From Lentinus brumalis (Eukaryota; Basidiomycota; Agaricomycetes; Polyporales; Polyporaceae): a DNA stretch of 64,000 nucleotides. Shown here in pieces: positions 47,590-58,610 of the stretch. The notes beneath the pieces were generated by a model, which ran no database searches, had not been told where the DNA came from, and was given only the letters and a program-made list of their open reading frames with translations. The stretch lies in NCBI GenBank assembly GCA_001792895.1, contig MARA01000024.1, forward strand, positions 310,001 through 374,000. The letters run 5' to 3'. The position numbers and the translations under genes are program-made. The stretch's first letter is position 1. Each line of letters begins with the position of its first letter.

Positions 47590-48691
47590 GTTCGGGGATG
47601 TCACGTAGTAGTCCCCCTCCGATGAGAAGGAGTGCACGTCAGAACTACCAACGCCACACTCGGGCGTCGCTGCACACCAGGGAAATTTAATGAGCTGGTT
47701 GGCAAACGACCTCGTACATGCGTGTGCACGCACCGGGAGCAGGGGGCGGGGATGAACTTCGGGACAATGTATCAGTGCAGTGGGAGGAGGGACATGATCG
47801 CGTGGGGGAGGTTCCGGGAGGGCCTGAGCTGTGCGACAGGGTAGACGTGCCAGACATATTGGAGAGGGAGCCGCACGCGAGCACCGTGTCACAGACGCGA
47901 AGTCTAGGTGGCAAAGTCGCTCGCGACCTAGTGGAAACAAGTAGTTTCGCTAGGAGAGGTAAGGGGCCGGTGCGTCGCGTTGTTTGCGAGTTAACCAAGT
48001 TGATATGCCGTCTCCACGGTAACGCTGGCAGAGAGCACCCACGATCAGCCGGCAATCAAGGCGCGCCGGCGTGGGTGCCCCCTCAGGAAGCGCCGGAGTG
48101 CTTCTGTTGTCTAACCATTACCACCTCAAATCAGTAGCGGGCCAAACATTCACTTGCGCCCGGCGCGCTGGAAGAATGGTGGGCGCGACCTCCGTTCCTC
48201 ATGCCGACAAGCAGACATGACCGAGTCGAAGGGAGCTGTGACACACACTGGCGGGGCCAACGCACGGGGCGGTGAGCAAGGGTGAGTGGCCCACTGGGAG
48301 ACAGGAAAGAAGACTGACGAAGGGGGCTCACAGGCCAAGTGGCTGGAGGCCAGGGAGACACAGGCCAGGGAGACAGCCACAGCGCGGCAGAGAATGTCAG
48401 GAGCGAACTTCTGTTCGCCGGGGTGTGTATCAGGGACGCGCAAGGACTACGTGTCGTGCGCGTCGAACCTGAACCCTGATCTGATTGTTCCCGCCTCGTA
48501 GCCTCGTGGATATGGCGGTTGAATACGATCTCGTGCTCGCAAATAGGGGGCGGGGGTCCCCCGCAGTCACGCCGATCGTCCGGCGGCTAGCCTGGGCGAA
48601 CCCTCCCATGCGGGAGATATCGGGACCAGATCGGGGGGCCAAATTTGCACGAACTCCATCTCCGAGTGTCCAGCTGAGAGCCCTCTCCGCC
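47590..48691. other. Divergent intergenic region in the element
   Basis: About 1.1 kb between the start codons of the 624-residue gene and the 324-residue gene. Short frames only; presumably two promoters. The frame leading into 48692 is open back to 48485, so a longer N-terminus for the 48692 gene is possible. Confidence 0.5.
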
Positions 48692-49767
48692 ATGTCACCG
48701 ACGACGAGGGACGCGCGAATTCCACCCCTGGTAGACGCTGTCTACAAGCCGCGACAAGCCAGGTTGCGCGCCTTGCTAGGACATTGTCCCAAGAGTGGCC
48801 ACCATTTTCCTCGCGTCAGCTATGGGTTCACCGTGCAGAAAAACATCGGCAAGATTTTCGAGATAGTGAGTGCGCTCGAATATTTGGAAGGCGCCGCGCT
48901 CACGGACACCGCTAGTGCCCTTCAGAACAGAAGTGCCCGACGAGGCTGCTGGAAGACGAGACGCTTCGAGAGGATCGAGTGCGATGTCTCGTAGTCGTCG
49001 CAGCGCTGGACCCACCCCCATTCAACGACCGCGAATTTGCTAGATGGTGCGCAGATGAAGCCAACCAGCTGCTGACCAGAGTGGAGGGCGGCCTTGCCCC
49101 ACCTCATGTGGCGGCGGGGCCGCAGCATGCCAGGACAGGGGCAGGGAGCTGGCTGCTGCAGGGGCTGAAGACGGTGAGGGGGGGGAGAAGTGGAGTGAGG
49201 AACGACGAGGGCAGGGACACCCCCAACGCCGCGGGCGGAAGAGCCATGGGGGCCGGAGGATGCAAGGTCGAGGTTCGGGTGTGCATATACCACACGGTGC
49301 GTACTCTGCCCGCTGGCGAACACGGCGTGTCGCTCAACGTAACACAGGATGGAGTGCGCCCGACTACAACGACCTTGCAAGGCCAACGTCACGCCCACCT
49401 CGTAACATTGTCTATCAAACAGGAAGCGTTGCTCCGACCGCTCGGGATGAACATGGGCTCGCGCAAGATTGCGGATCGCCTCGAAATGTGGGAGATCTTC
49501 GGCGAGAAGTGGATGCCTGCACTCCCTCAAAATCATCCCCTCATCCTTTTGGAGGGCCAGGGCGTCATCTTCCGCAAACAGGGCATCACGGCCGTGCCGG
49601 ACCTGGACCACTTCGTCCTCCTCACCCTGCCAGCCCTCGTCACGGACCAGCGCCCGCGGATCCCCACATGGCTGGCGTATGCAGCCTCCAAGTGTGCGCC
49701 CACATCGCCAGCAGCGGGGGCCCCATCGAAGCCCGCCCGGGGAGTTTGTCCTCAGGAACCACCATGA
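48692..49767 (+). CDS. Cargo protein, first of a paralogous pair (324 residues)
   Basis: Exons 48692-48865, 48916-49296 and 49348-49767. It starts MSPTTRDARIPPL and contains KVEVRVCIYHT at the second splice site, then LLRPLGMNMGSRKIADRLEM and PLILLEGQGVIFRKQGI. The 51-bp second intron is a multiple of three and open, so it would be read through by naive gene finders. Its place after YHT is the same as in the paralogue at 50621. The stop TGA (49765-49767) overlaps the ATG of the next frame. Function unknown. Confidence 0.62.
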
Positions 49768-50441
49768 CCGTGTGCAGACCCCCTCTCACTCCTTCGAAAA
49801 GGTCTCGACACCCGGGGGCCCAAGACGACGATGTCGCACGTGACAGCCTCCTCTTCAGCAGCGGCAGTGATAGGGACGAACCTCCCCGCCGACGCCCGCG
49901 TTTGCACAGAGCAGCGACAGCAAGCTCAGACGGCCATTCGGCGACGCGGATCGGCCCGCCCATTTCCAGCCGGCGTGCGTCAACAGCGTCGTTGGCCCGG
50001 TCGATGAGCCCTATTGAGCTGAGCGATGAGGAAGACCCCCTACCCTTCCCACCGTCTTCGCAGGCCTCCACGTCGGAGGCGTCAACATGCCACACGCCCA
50101 GCCGCTCTCGTATCGCCAGCAGGGCGCCATCGACAGCGTCGTCGGCCAAGTCGATGAGTCCTATCGAGCTGAGCGACGACGACGACGACGTGACGCCCTG
50201 GCCCTCGTGCTCGCAGCCGTCCACCTCCGAAGCGTCTACATCGCAGGTCGCAACGTCTCGATACGGCTTGGAACACGCTGCCGCCTCAAGTTCCTTCACG
50301 AAGATGGTGGAAGCAGGTCCGGGGGCATATTATGGTTGTCCTTGGGAGGCGTTTTCCCCTCTGAGTTCGCCATCCCGTTCTCGGGGTGCACCTCCCGAGG
50401 TGACGGTGGAGGGGAAGGGCAAGGGGAGGGAACAAGCGTGA
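49764..50441 (+). CDS. Ser-rich protein with repeated SIM-like motifs
   Basis: A 225-codon frame beginning MTVCRPPLTPSKRSRH. It holds two copies of a roughly 45-residue unit. Each has SMSPIELSDEED or SMSPIELSDDDD followed by a Ser/Thr-rich stretch with STSEAST. PIELSDEED fits the pattern of a SUMO-interacting motif (hydrophobic core next to acidic residues). Its ATG overlaps the stop of the 48692 gene as ATGA, which is unusual in a fungus. It may instead be a 3' exon of that gene reached by splicing. Confidence 0.45.
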   Translation: MTVCRPPLTPSKRSRHPGAQDDDVARDSLLFSSGSDRDEPPRRRPRLHRAATASSDGHSATRIGPPISSRRASTASLARSMSPIELSDEEDPLPFPPSSQASTSEASTCHTPSRSRIASRAPSTASSAKSMSPIELSDDDDDVTPWPSCSQPSTSEASTSQVATSRYGLEHAAASSSFTKMVEAGPGAYYGCPWEAFSPLSSPSRSRGAPPEVTVEGKGKGREQA

Positions 50442-50620
50442 TAGAGGGGTAGCCTAGTGAGGGACGTCGGCCTATATCATGTATATATGCACCATGCGAC
50501 CTCAACGCAATGTCTCGCTAACGCACTCCTCGCTCTGGATCAGGCGCTGGGACAACCTTGCGATTGTGTCAGCGCAGGCGCCGGGGCAGCCTGTCGTCTC
50601 TCCTTCATTCGCTCTTCGAC

Positions 50621-51611
50621 ATGAACGACGTCGCTCTGCCCCCAGACATCGAGTCGGATCCTCGAGTGAAAGCGCTGACATGGAAGTACATCCCCGATGT
50701 GAAGACCTGTCAGGAAATTTTGCACGCATGTCCCCTGGGCGCCGGACACACTGTCGCCTTGAATTTGGCCAGCAAGAACGGTGCGAACGTCATATTGGTG
50801 ATACAAAAGGTCTGTGGTTGTGAACTCTGTGCTCGAATAACCAGACATGAACCAACCTGCAGTGCAAAGGCCTTCCGGAGACAGGCGAGAAGTGTGCAGG
50901 CCATGGGCAACTGCTTTCGCTGCAACTGAGCGCACATGCGCAAGCGGCGTTTCTAACCGAGTTGGCCGTACAGACACCACCCGTACATCCGGAGCCTGGT
51001 TTCGCTGTATGGTGTCTCAAAAGGGCCATTGGCCTGAACGATGTAGTGCGGGCAGAGCAGCAAGGGGTGGCCCCGGACAAGGTGATAGTGGTTTACGTCT
51101 ATCACACGGTGAGTGCTTGGTAGCGTGAGGGATGACGAACAGAGGTTTTGATCATTGGCAGGCAGGAGCCGATCCAAGGCGGGTGGAGGTGAACGTCGTA
51201 GCCCTGGAGCATGGTGCATTATTCAACTCGAGGCACCCTTTGGTTCTGAAGGCACTGGGGCTGGAGATGCACCTGCAACCGCCGTCACTCGCGGTGGACA
51301 TGTATGATTTCTTGTTGGACGAGTGGATCCCGTTGCCGAGAGGGGACATGCGCCTGCGGCCAGGAGAAGGGCTGATCCTGAAGCGTCAGCACGTGGAAGT
51401 TGCTCGAAACCTGCACCAGTATGTCGAGGCGACGCTCCCGATATGCATGCGGGAAGGCAGCGGCAAATTACCCCGATTCTTTGCAAGGCGGGCGGAAGTC
51501 GGAAGACAGGGTTGGCCCCGGCGGAGCTCAGGATGGACAGCGGGGGTGGAATCACACATAGATGACGAGGTTGAGGAGCAGGAAGACTCGGACTGCGAAA
51601 TCGTGTCGTGA
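50621..51611 (+). CDS. Cargo protein, second of a paralogous pair (294 residues)
   Basis: Exons 50621-50809, 50863-51108 and 51162-51611, all phase 0 and undamaged. It starts MNDVALPPDIESDPRV. Shared features with the 48692 gene are KVIVVYVYHT at the second splice site, LVLKALGLEMHLQPPSLAVDM, and LRPGEGLILKRQHV matching LLEGQGVIFRKQGI. It ends with an acidic tail (EVEEQEDSDCEIVS). The shared intron position supports descent from a duplication within the element. Confidence 0.68.
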
Positions 51612-51677
51612 GATGTTGCAAAGTTGTATAGAATGTATGGAATCAGGGCCGCAAGTTCAACGTGACCACGGTGCCCG

Positions 51678-51692
51678 CCCCCCCCCCCCCCC
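51678..51692. repeat. Homopolymer of 15 C
   Basis: Uninterrupted C tract in the 3' region of the 50621 gene. Length is unreliable in most sequencing chemistries. Confidence 0.9.
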
Positions 51693-51844
51693 AGCATCGA
51701 AGTTACGGCGGTGAGGGCGCCCCCCGAGCATTCAAGTGAGGCGCCGTACATATTACAAGGGCGTCCCCTCTGTACCTCGACCACCCCACTGAACTCACGT
51801 GCCCGACTACCACTGGGCCATTGGATACAAACTAAGGTGTGGAC

Positions 51845-52285
51845 ATGAACCATATTGCGAACGCGGAGAATGAGAAGGACGGCGCAAACGAGATCGCGAA
51901 GAAGGGGAAGGTGGGTGCCTCAATCGGTGACATAGACTCCCCCGCTGGTGTTCACTGGAGAATGTAGACCCACAAACGCACCGATACAGCCCGGGCACGC
52001 CGGCCGCCTGTGCGGCTGTCCGAACACGAAAGGGTGAGGGCCTGCCTACTGGAACGACTTGCCACCTATCAGGCAGACGTGGCGGGCCGTGGCTACGACG
52101 TGCAGAAACAGTGGCTGCAGAGGGAAGCCCAGGAGACTTACCGGAAGTTCAAGCATGCTGAGTTGAGAGGTTACAATGCGGAGGAGATCTATACAGTAAG
52201 AGACGTAGGGCCGCTCTGAAATAAGGTTGAACTGACGACCACGCAGGCCATGAGGCATTGGTACAACAACCGGCGAGCGACATGA
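51845..52285 (+). CDS. Small homeodomain-like cargo protein (110 residues)
   Basis: Exons 51845-51910, 51968-52195 and 52247-52285. It begins MNHIANAENEKDG, has a basic linker (KRTDTARARRPPVRL) and two helical stretches (LLERLATYQADVAGRG, KQWLQREAQETYRKF). It ends GYNAEEIYTAMRHWYNNRRAT. The final helix resembles the DNA-reading helix of homeodomains (WFQNRR), with tyrosine and asparagine replacing Phe and Gln. It is paralogous in its last part to the larger protein at 54996 and is separated from it only by the nested foldback element. Confidence 0.6.
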
Positions 52286-52644
52286 AAGAAGAGGTCACAG
52301 GGTGGTTGATAGCATTCGAAGAGGTGCCGAACATGGACTTTCACATATAATGTCATGACGGTCGCGATCACGTTGAGGAAAATGAGTACAGTACACAGAG
52401 GGCCTTGTTACCGCTGCGGCGTGTTGAGCGCGTACAGTCCCCTCAGGCCGTCAAGTGTGGATGGGCCCACCCCACCTCAGCTCGGCAACCGGCGCCTAGT
52501 GTTTTTTCTCTGCCTCCGCCCCCGCCCCGCCGCCCGCTCACAACCCCCCGCCCCCTTGCTGCGGGCGTCCCTGCCTAATCTCGAGCTGAGGAAACCAGGA
52601 CCGTGGGGAGGTGAACTGTGCAGGTCGCACCATATGGTGTGCAC
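52286..52644. other. Intergenic, no gene seen
   Basis: GC-rich sequence between the small homeodomain-like gene and the nested element. Confidence 0.5.
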
Positions 52645-53005
52645 CTATTGCAATAGAGACCGGTAAATAGCCTGCGCGCTATTGCAACACGTACCGGCTC
52701 CTGTGTACAGCCACCCCGGAGGCTCCGGAAGCCACCATATTCTGCCTAATTAGGCAGCTGAGCTAATAGCCAGCCCGGAGGCCTCCTTCTTGGGCGCTTT
52801 TTTGGCTCTTTTTGGCCTCTACAGCCACAACAGCCCCGGAGCCCATAGTGGCTGTGCTATACCAACCTCCCGGCGCTTTTTTCATGTTTTCTGGCCCAAT
52901 ATGGCAACTTACTGATGATGGCTCTGCAGTGAATGTTCCTGCCACCTTAGTACCTTCAGTTCTTATCCGTTTTACATGAAAGTAGGTGCAATGGATTCGC
53001 ATTTT
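52645..53005 (+). repeat. Foldback element left arm
   Basis: Begins CTATTGCAATAGAGACCGG and ends GGATTCGCATTTT. It is the inverted copy of 54578-54938. Confidence 0.92.
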
Positions 53006-54577
53006 GATGCCCTATCCACTGGTGCTATGTAGAATAGGTGGCATGCCTTCCCAACTGCTGCATACTCACAATACTACTGAAATACAGTCACATACAGTAA
53101 ATAGTGCAAATTGCGGTCACCTTCTATTCAATCTTGACATGTCTAAAATGTCTGAGCAGGCAGAAAGTGTCTCCATTTGATGTCATCCGTTGTAGCACCA
53201 TATAATCCAGTAAAATGATGTACTTCTGCTAGATCAGCCTGCTGCTTTATAACCTCCACCATGTCCATAGTTGTTCCGTTTGCCCTGCAATCATCTACAT
53301 ACTAGCAGACAATATATTATAATCTTTATGTATAGTGGCCAACAGTATACCATTTACAATGGCTTCATAAATTTGGGGTTTATGTTGGTACCATGACTTG
53401 GGAGGAAACCAAGCCTAATGAATGAGCTCATAATGTACATAGAGATCATTGCATAATCTATAATACAGCAGACATACATGTACCCAGTCATAGCTTAATT
53501 TCTCTTATCGGGCTTGGATTGATTCACTGGTGTTCTTATCAATGACCAGCAATGGTTGGCAGATCACCACATGTTGCCTCCATGGATAATCATTGTGATG
53601 CCACCAATAGGTCCTACAAGCATGCAGCTTTTTGTCACAGTCTTTGCCATGCCAAATGGAGCACTCAACACTGAGATATAAGCCAGATTGTCCAAAAAGC
53701 GCCCAAATTAAGACCCATCTTAATGTTCTGCATCATTGTTGACACAGATCCAGCCATTGCCACAAGTGTATGGTGCCATAAATGGATGCACAGCATAGTA
53801 TACAATATATATCTTGACTTCTGAGATCATGTGGTATGTGGGCAGATGGGTAGAACTTGAATATCAGTTGCTGCAGTAGGCCATCTTCCTGGTCATTCTG
53901 TACCACTCATATCAACATCTTTCCACCTAAAAATCTCCAAACACATTTATTGTAGCACCATCCAATGTGACCATTTCTGTGGTACAGATCTGCTTATCAG
54001 GCCAAAACTAGTGGAGTTATAGGCCATTCTTTCTTAACACTGATAAGGCCCTATAGATCTTGTTTGTTGGCGGATAGGGCTGAAATTTGGTAGACATGTA
54101 GACCATACCAAGGCTATAATATGTAGCAATTTTCGTAAAGTTTGAACTCCAAGAAGGCAACATATTCAGTGCAAGAATGTGCAGGGTTGCAGCAATAAGG
54201 GTTTTGCTTAAGTGTGGCTACTGTATACCATCTATTGCATTGCAATTGAGTCCATATCATTGAAATGGTATTTATGTATGTTAGTACCAGTTGACAGAGC
54301 AGACAGTGAAGTACTGAAACCAATACAAGGCTGGTACTTAGAAATACATCTAGGGTGTAATTAGTACACTGATGTATCAAGTTAATATATATAGTGCCTC
54401 ATTAGAAAGCAGCATTTAATACCTCTTTGGTGGCACCCAAAGTGTAAAAATTGAACAAGATATGACCCCAGTGTATATGATGTTGTCTTTATATGCCCAT
54501 TTTATTGATCAAATCGACCATACAGCACCTGTATATCAGGTATTTGGGTATCTCATGCTCTAGGTAGATAGAGCATT

Positions 54578-54938
54578 AAAATGCGAATCCATTGCACTTA
54601 CTTTCATGTAAAACGGATAAGAACTGAAGGTACTAAGGTGGCAGGAACATTCACTGCAGAGCCATCATCAGTAAGTTGCCATATTGGGCCAGAAAACATG
54701 AAAAAAGCGCCGGGAGGTTGGTATAGCACAGCCACTATGGGCTCCGGGGCTGTTGTGGCTGTAGAGGCCAAAAAGAGCCAAAAAAGCGCCCAAGAAGGAG
54801 GCCTCCGGGCTGGCTATTAGCTCAGCTGCCTAATTAGGCAGAATATGGTGGCTCCCGGAGCCTCCGGGGTGGCTGTACACAGGAGCCGGTACGTGTTGCA
54901 ATAGCGCGCAGGCTATTTACCGGTCTCTATTGCAATAG
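54578..54938 (-). repeat. Foldback element right arm
   Basis: Inverted copy of the left arm. The two differences are in CTCCGG(A/G)AGCC and GTA(G/A)GTGCAATGG. Confidence 0.92.
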
Positions 54939-54995
54939 AACTACAACAGCAGCTGCAGGTCGCCAATCCTGACATCCACCGTACCGAACGGGACC

Positions 54996-57868
54996 ATGGC
55001 GGAGGTGACTGAGTCACATAATTCGGCGACCGACGCAACGACCGTGTCAGCGGGTGCAAGTGTACCCAATGTGAGTGCGCTGCTGGGTTGGTGGTGACAT
55101 ACATGGCTGATGTCGCGCACCACATGAAGGGCGACACACGCCCTTACAAGTCGGTACGGCTATCCGCTCACCCAGCGGTGATAGACTGCCTGCGACAAGG
55201 GTTGCCAACATACCAGGTATATCTGGCCCAGCGTAAGCAGAAGGAGAAGAGGGACTGGATCAAGAAGAAGCAGGAGGAAATCGTGACCACGTTCGGCCCA
55301 AGGCAGCTGAGCAAGTACTCTGCGGAGGACATTCGCAAGGTGACATTCGCGACGGGGCGCTCACGATGACGTCTACTCACGGTGACATATCAGGCGGTGA
55401 AGAACTGGTACAACAACGCACGTAACCGGACGTGTACCGACATTGTGCACACGGACGACGCAACCAAAAAAGATGACGATGATCACGAAGACGACGACGA
55501 CGCAGGGGAGGAGAAGGAAGAAGACGATGCGATTCCAGGGGCGGTGAGCAACAACCCGTTCATCAAGATGCTCAAAGGGAGGGCGAAGACGACGTGGAAG
55601 CACTGGTGGGAGATCAGCAAGGACCCAGACCTGCAGAAGGCTATGGCGGCGCTCCGGGGACACCGACGATCGGCCAGAAAGCCCAGGTGGCTAAAGCAGA
55701 GTTTGAGAAATTGTCGGAAGATGATCAGGCTGATTGGGCTAGAAGGGCGGCGGAGGCGAGCAAGCTGCCTGTGGACCAGTGTTTCATGTACGTGGCATGA
55801 GCGCATTCCTGTGACCTTGCATTGAAACTTCCACGGCAGCAACCAGGGCGGATTCACCGCGCTGCTGATGAGCATGTTAGCCGGTGTCGTCGGTCTAGGG
55901 CCACTCCAGATTGGCATGGGAGCGTTCCATGTTGCAATGGGTACGAAAGACAACGTCAACCATTTGGATATCAAAGAGTGCGGGAATGTTGTGCCTATGC
56001 TGATCTGCTCCAAGCTGACACGTATACAGATTCTCTATCACGAAAGATGGCAAGGGAATCTCGTACTGTCACTTCGAGGGGGGGCCCCCGCCGGGGGAAG
56101 GAGAGCGTTTGAAGCGCTGGTTTGAGTCCGTCATCCGTGAGTACCCCGATGCCGCACAGTCCACTGGGTATACTGACTGAAAGGTTATAGCTGACAATCC
56201 TATCCTGAGCCAGGGTGCGACCTGCGACAAACAGGGGCAGCCCGCGCTGCCTGAGTTCGACGGGAGCGCCAGCATAGACGAGTCAATCTCCCTTTGAAAG
56301 GATATTTGAAGGAGTCATGGCGTGAGTGATATCCCATGGGTTGGGGGCGCTCTCTGATGTGCTGAGTTGCAGGCTTCCAAATGCCGGAGGGGAAAGACCT
56401 CGATCTGGACGCGCTGGTCCGATCACCAGCACAGTACGTAGGAGCAGAGTGGGTTGATGCATTCGCTTTTGAGTGGGAGGCGAAAAGGGCATATGGCTCT
56501 ATCATCAACCTCTACACGAGGCTATGGGGCGCACAAGAGGAGGGTTGCCCCATGAAGTACCTGGGGGGTAGGGCGGCCATGCCGGGAGAACGACTCACTG
56601 TGCTAGCGACGCCCCGCAAAGAGAAACGGCAGTCGAACACGACCCCCGCCAGCACGCCCCTGCCGCTGAGGACGAGCGTCCCTGACATCCCATCCTCGCC
56701 ACCCCGAGGCACGTCGCCAATGGAGATGCCGTCGAGCACGCCCCTGCCGCTGAGGACGAGCGTCCCTCACATCCGATCCTCGCCATCCCGAGCCACGTCG
56801 CCCATCGAGATGCCGTCGCCGGTGACCGGTCATCTTCGCGAGATTGACGAGATCGAGGACAGCTCGATGCCGCCGAGCAGCCCGGACGCCGTCTTCACTG
56901 GCCTGCCTATCGAGGAAGTGACTCAGCTGCCTATTGAGGAGGCGCCGAGCGGCAGTGAGGTGACGAGCGGTAAGGACGTGCCCAGGTTCGAGCTTGCGAG
57001 AGGAGATATGGGCGAGGGTGCATTGACGACCTCCGATACCGCACGTGTTGTGTTGCCTCTCCCCGACGCCCCAGAAGAACAGTTGGCGGCTGCCCGAGAT
57101 TCGAGAGTAGATGGGGGGCAGAGGGTGGGGTGCCGGAGAAGGCAAACGGGAAGGCGAAGACGGCCGCTAGAGGACGGGGGAAAGGGCGCGGTCGAGGACG
57201 AGGACGGGGAGGGCGAGGAGGTGCAGGCGGGTCACGTGGCGGCGAGGGCGAAGCTGGAGAAAAGGGGAGCGACGAGCTGCCGAAGAAGGCGGGTGGAGGG
57301 CGGGGGAGAGGTCGCGGTCGAGGACGAGGGAGAGGAGCAGCAGCTGCTGGCCGTGGAGGCGAGGGCCGACTGGGGGAAAGGGGGGGGCCTCCATGGACGT
57401 CGACCAAGTGGCTCCTCCGGCAGGAGGGGAGGGGCTTATCTCAGGTGGGTCGGCGGCGGATGCGCCCCCCATTGACGGCAGCGTGCAAGAGGCGGCAGCG
57501 ATCATGCCCATGACGGATGTGACTGAGCGATCGCATGAAACCGCTTCCACGGGGGCAAGGAGAACGTTGCCCCTGCCGACGCACCGGTCATGGCGAAGGT
57601 CGGGGGTGGGCGAAGGAGCGGTCGTGTGGCGAGCATGGCGCTCAAGGCCTTGGCTCCAGAGTGCGCCGCCAATGTGCCATCGTCCGCATCGACTCAGCGC
57701 AAGCGCAAACAAGAAGTAGGAGGGCAGGCCGTGGAAGGCGAGAGCGTCAAGCGGGCGCGCACGGACGGCGACGGTGACGTGCCCACTGGGAACATCCAGG
57801 TAGTTGCTCCAAAGGCTAAGGGGCGCGGAAAGCAAATGAAGACTGCGGAGGTTGTAGAGCAGCCATAG
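54996..57868 (+). CDS. Large homeodomain-like / Arg-Gly-rich cargo protein
   Basis: Exon 1 (54996-55070) MAEVTESHNS, exon 2 (55130-55339) with RPYKSVRLSAHPAVIDCL and KYSAEDIRK, and exon 3 from 55394 with AVKNWYNNARNR then a long Asp/Glu tract. After a shift at GGGG 55656-55659 (one G short) the frame continues KAEFEKLSEDDQADWARRAAEA, a helical block like that in HMG-type regions. Further exons hold GLGPLQIGMGAFHVAMGTKD, FSITKDGKGISYCHFEGGPP and AFAFEWEAKRAYGSIINLY. The C-terminus is Pro/Ser-rich, then basic and Gly/Arg-rich, ending MKTAEVVEQP. Exon boundaries after 55800 are approximate and more G-run shifts are likely in the Gly/Arg region. Likely nucleic-acid binding. Confidence 0.55.
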
Positions 57869-58140
57869 TCAATAAAACATCGTGTGTCTGGGTGATTTGC
57901 ATTATCACGCGAATGAATGCAGCCAGGTAAATCCTGACGGGGACCGAGGAGGTTAACAATACATGATTGAGCGAGGGAGTGAGCAACGAATGTATGCGAC
58001 GGCGTAGCTTTGGCGAGAATATTTAGTCTGACGAAGGGCGATTGGAGCGCAGGGGAGAGACGGCGGGTATGGCAGTGGTCGAGGTAGACGGTGTCGGTGG
58101 CACAGGGTGGCATGGTAAAAAATACTGTCCCGAGGAGGTA
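57869..58140. other. Intergenic, no gene seen
   Basis: 3' region of the preceding gene. Confidence 0.5.
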
Positions 58141-58213
58141 ATGGCATGGGCAGGAATCGAACCTGCAGCCTTCAAATTGACAGAAGGCTGTACCAACTCA
58201 GCCAAAGAGCTTC
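58141..58213 (-). ncRNA. tRNA-like sequence near the right end
   Basis: On the minus strand an A box TGGCTGAGTTGG, a D stem GGCTG/CAGCC and a T arm GCAGG-TTCGATT-CCTGC are clear, followed by CCATGCC as a 3' acceptor strand. The 5' acceptor strand (AGCTCTT) does not pair with it and the anticodon arm does not close with a seven-base loop. It is therefore a tRNA relic or tRNA-derived repeat, not a sound tRNA gene. Like the left copy it lies in the subterminal part of the giant element. Confidence 0.45.
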
Positions 58214-58264
58214 ATGTCTCAATTTGGGCGGGTGCGATCATACTGAATCCGTGATGGTGACCTG

Positions 58265-58610
58265 GCGTGCCGACGAGATAGGCACCAGCGAGGGGAGTGC
58301 GTTGCAGAGTGCGACATGGGGGAACATGGGAGGGGCGGGAGCGTGGCGCGCGGCCATGACCTTCGACATCTCCTGGGGCGGAGGACAGGAGTGAGTACTG
58401 GGCGAGCGGGAAGGGCGTGCAGATGAGTTAGGCACCAGCGAGGGGGATGCGTTGCGGAGTGGATGTATGGAGGGTGCACTAGAGAGCCGCGGGGCGAGCC
58501 CAGGGGGGTGTGCGAGAATGAAGGGCGCGCACACAAGTTGATGGTGCGAGGAGAAAGGGCGGGCGAAGGTGTTAGGCGCCAGCGAGCGGGGTGTGCGGTG
58601 CGACGTCGGC
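58265..58610. repeat. Right subterminal tandem repeat (about 150 bp unit)
   Basis: AGGCACCAGCGAGGGG followed by TGCGTTGCAGAGTG or close variants occurs near 58278, 58430 and, more diverged, 58573. Confidence 0.7.

Larger units (their letters stand above)
52645..54938. mobile_element. Nested AT-rich foldback element, 2.29 kb
   Basis: The two ends are inverted repeats of 361 bp that differ at only two positions by eye. The 1.57-kb middle is much richer in A+T than its surroundings and has no coding frame of note. Each arm contains the same 79-codon frame, which I regard as chance. Both tips carry the palindrome CTATTGCAATAG, so the target duplication cannot be told apart from the repeat tip (8, 10 or 12 bp all fit). 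Without a transposase it must be non-autonomous. The near-identity of its arms makes it a young insertion into the giant element. Confidence 0.85.

Noticed and set aside
54581..54820. 79-residue frame MRIHCTYFHVKRIR in each arm of the foldback element
   Set aside because: It exists twice only because the arms are copies. It has no known domain and lies in non-coding inverted repeat.
58141..58213. Functional tRNA gene
   Set aside because: T and D arms are good, but the acceptor strands do not pair and the anticodon arm cannot close with a normal loop.
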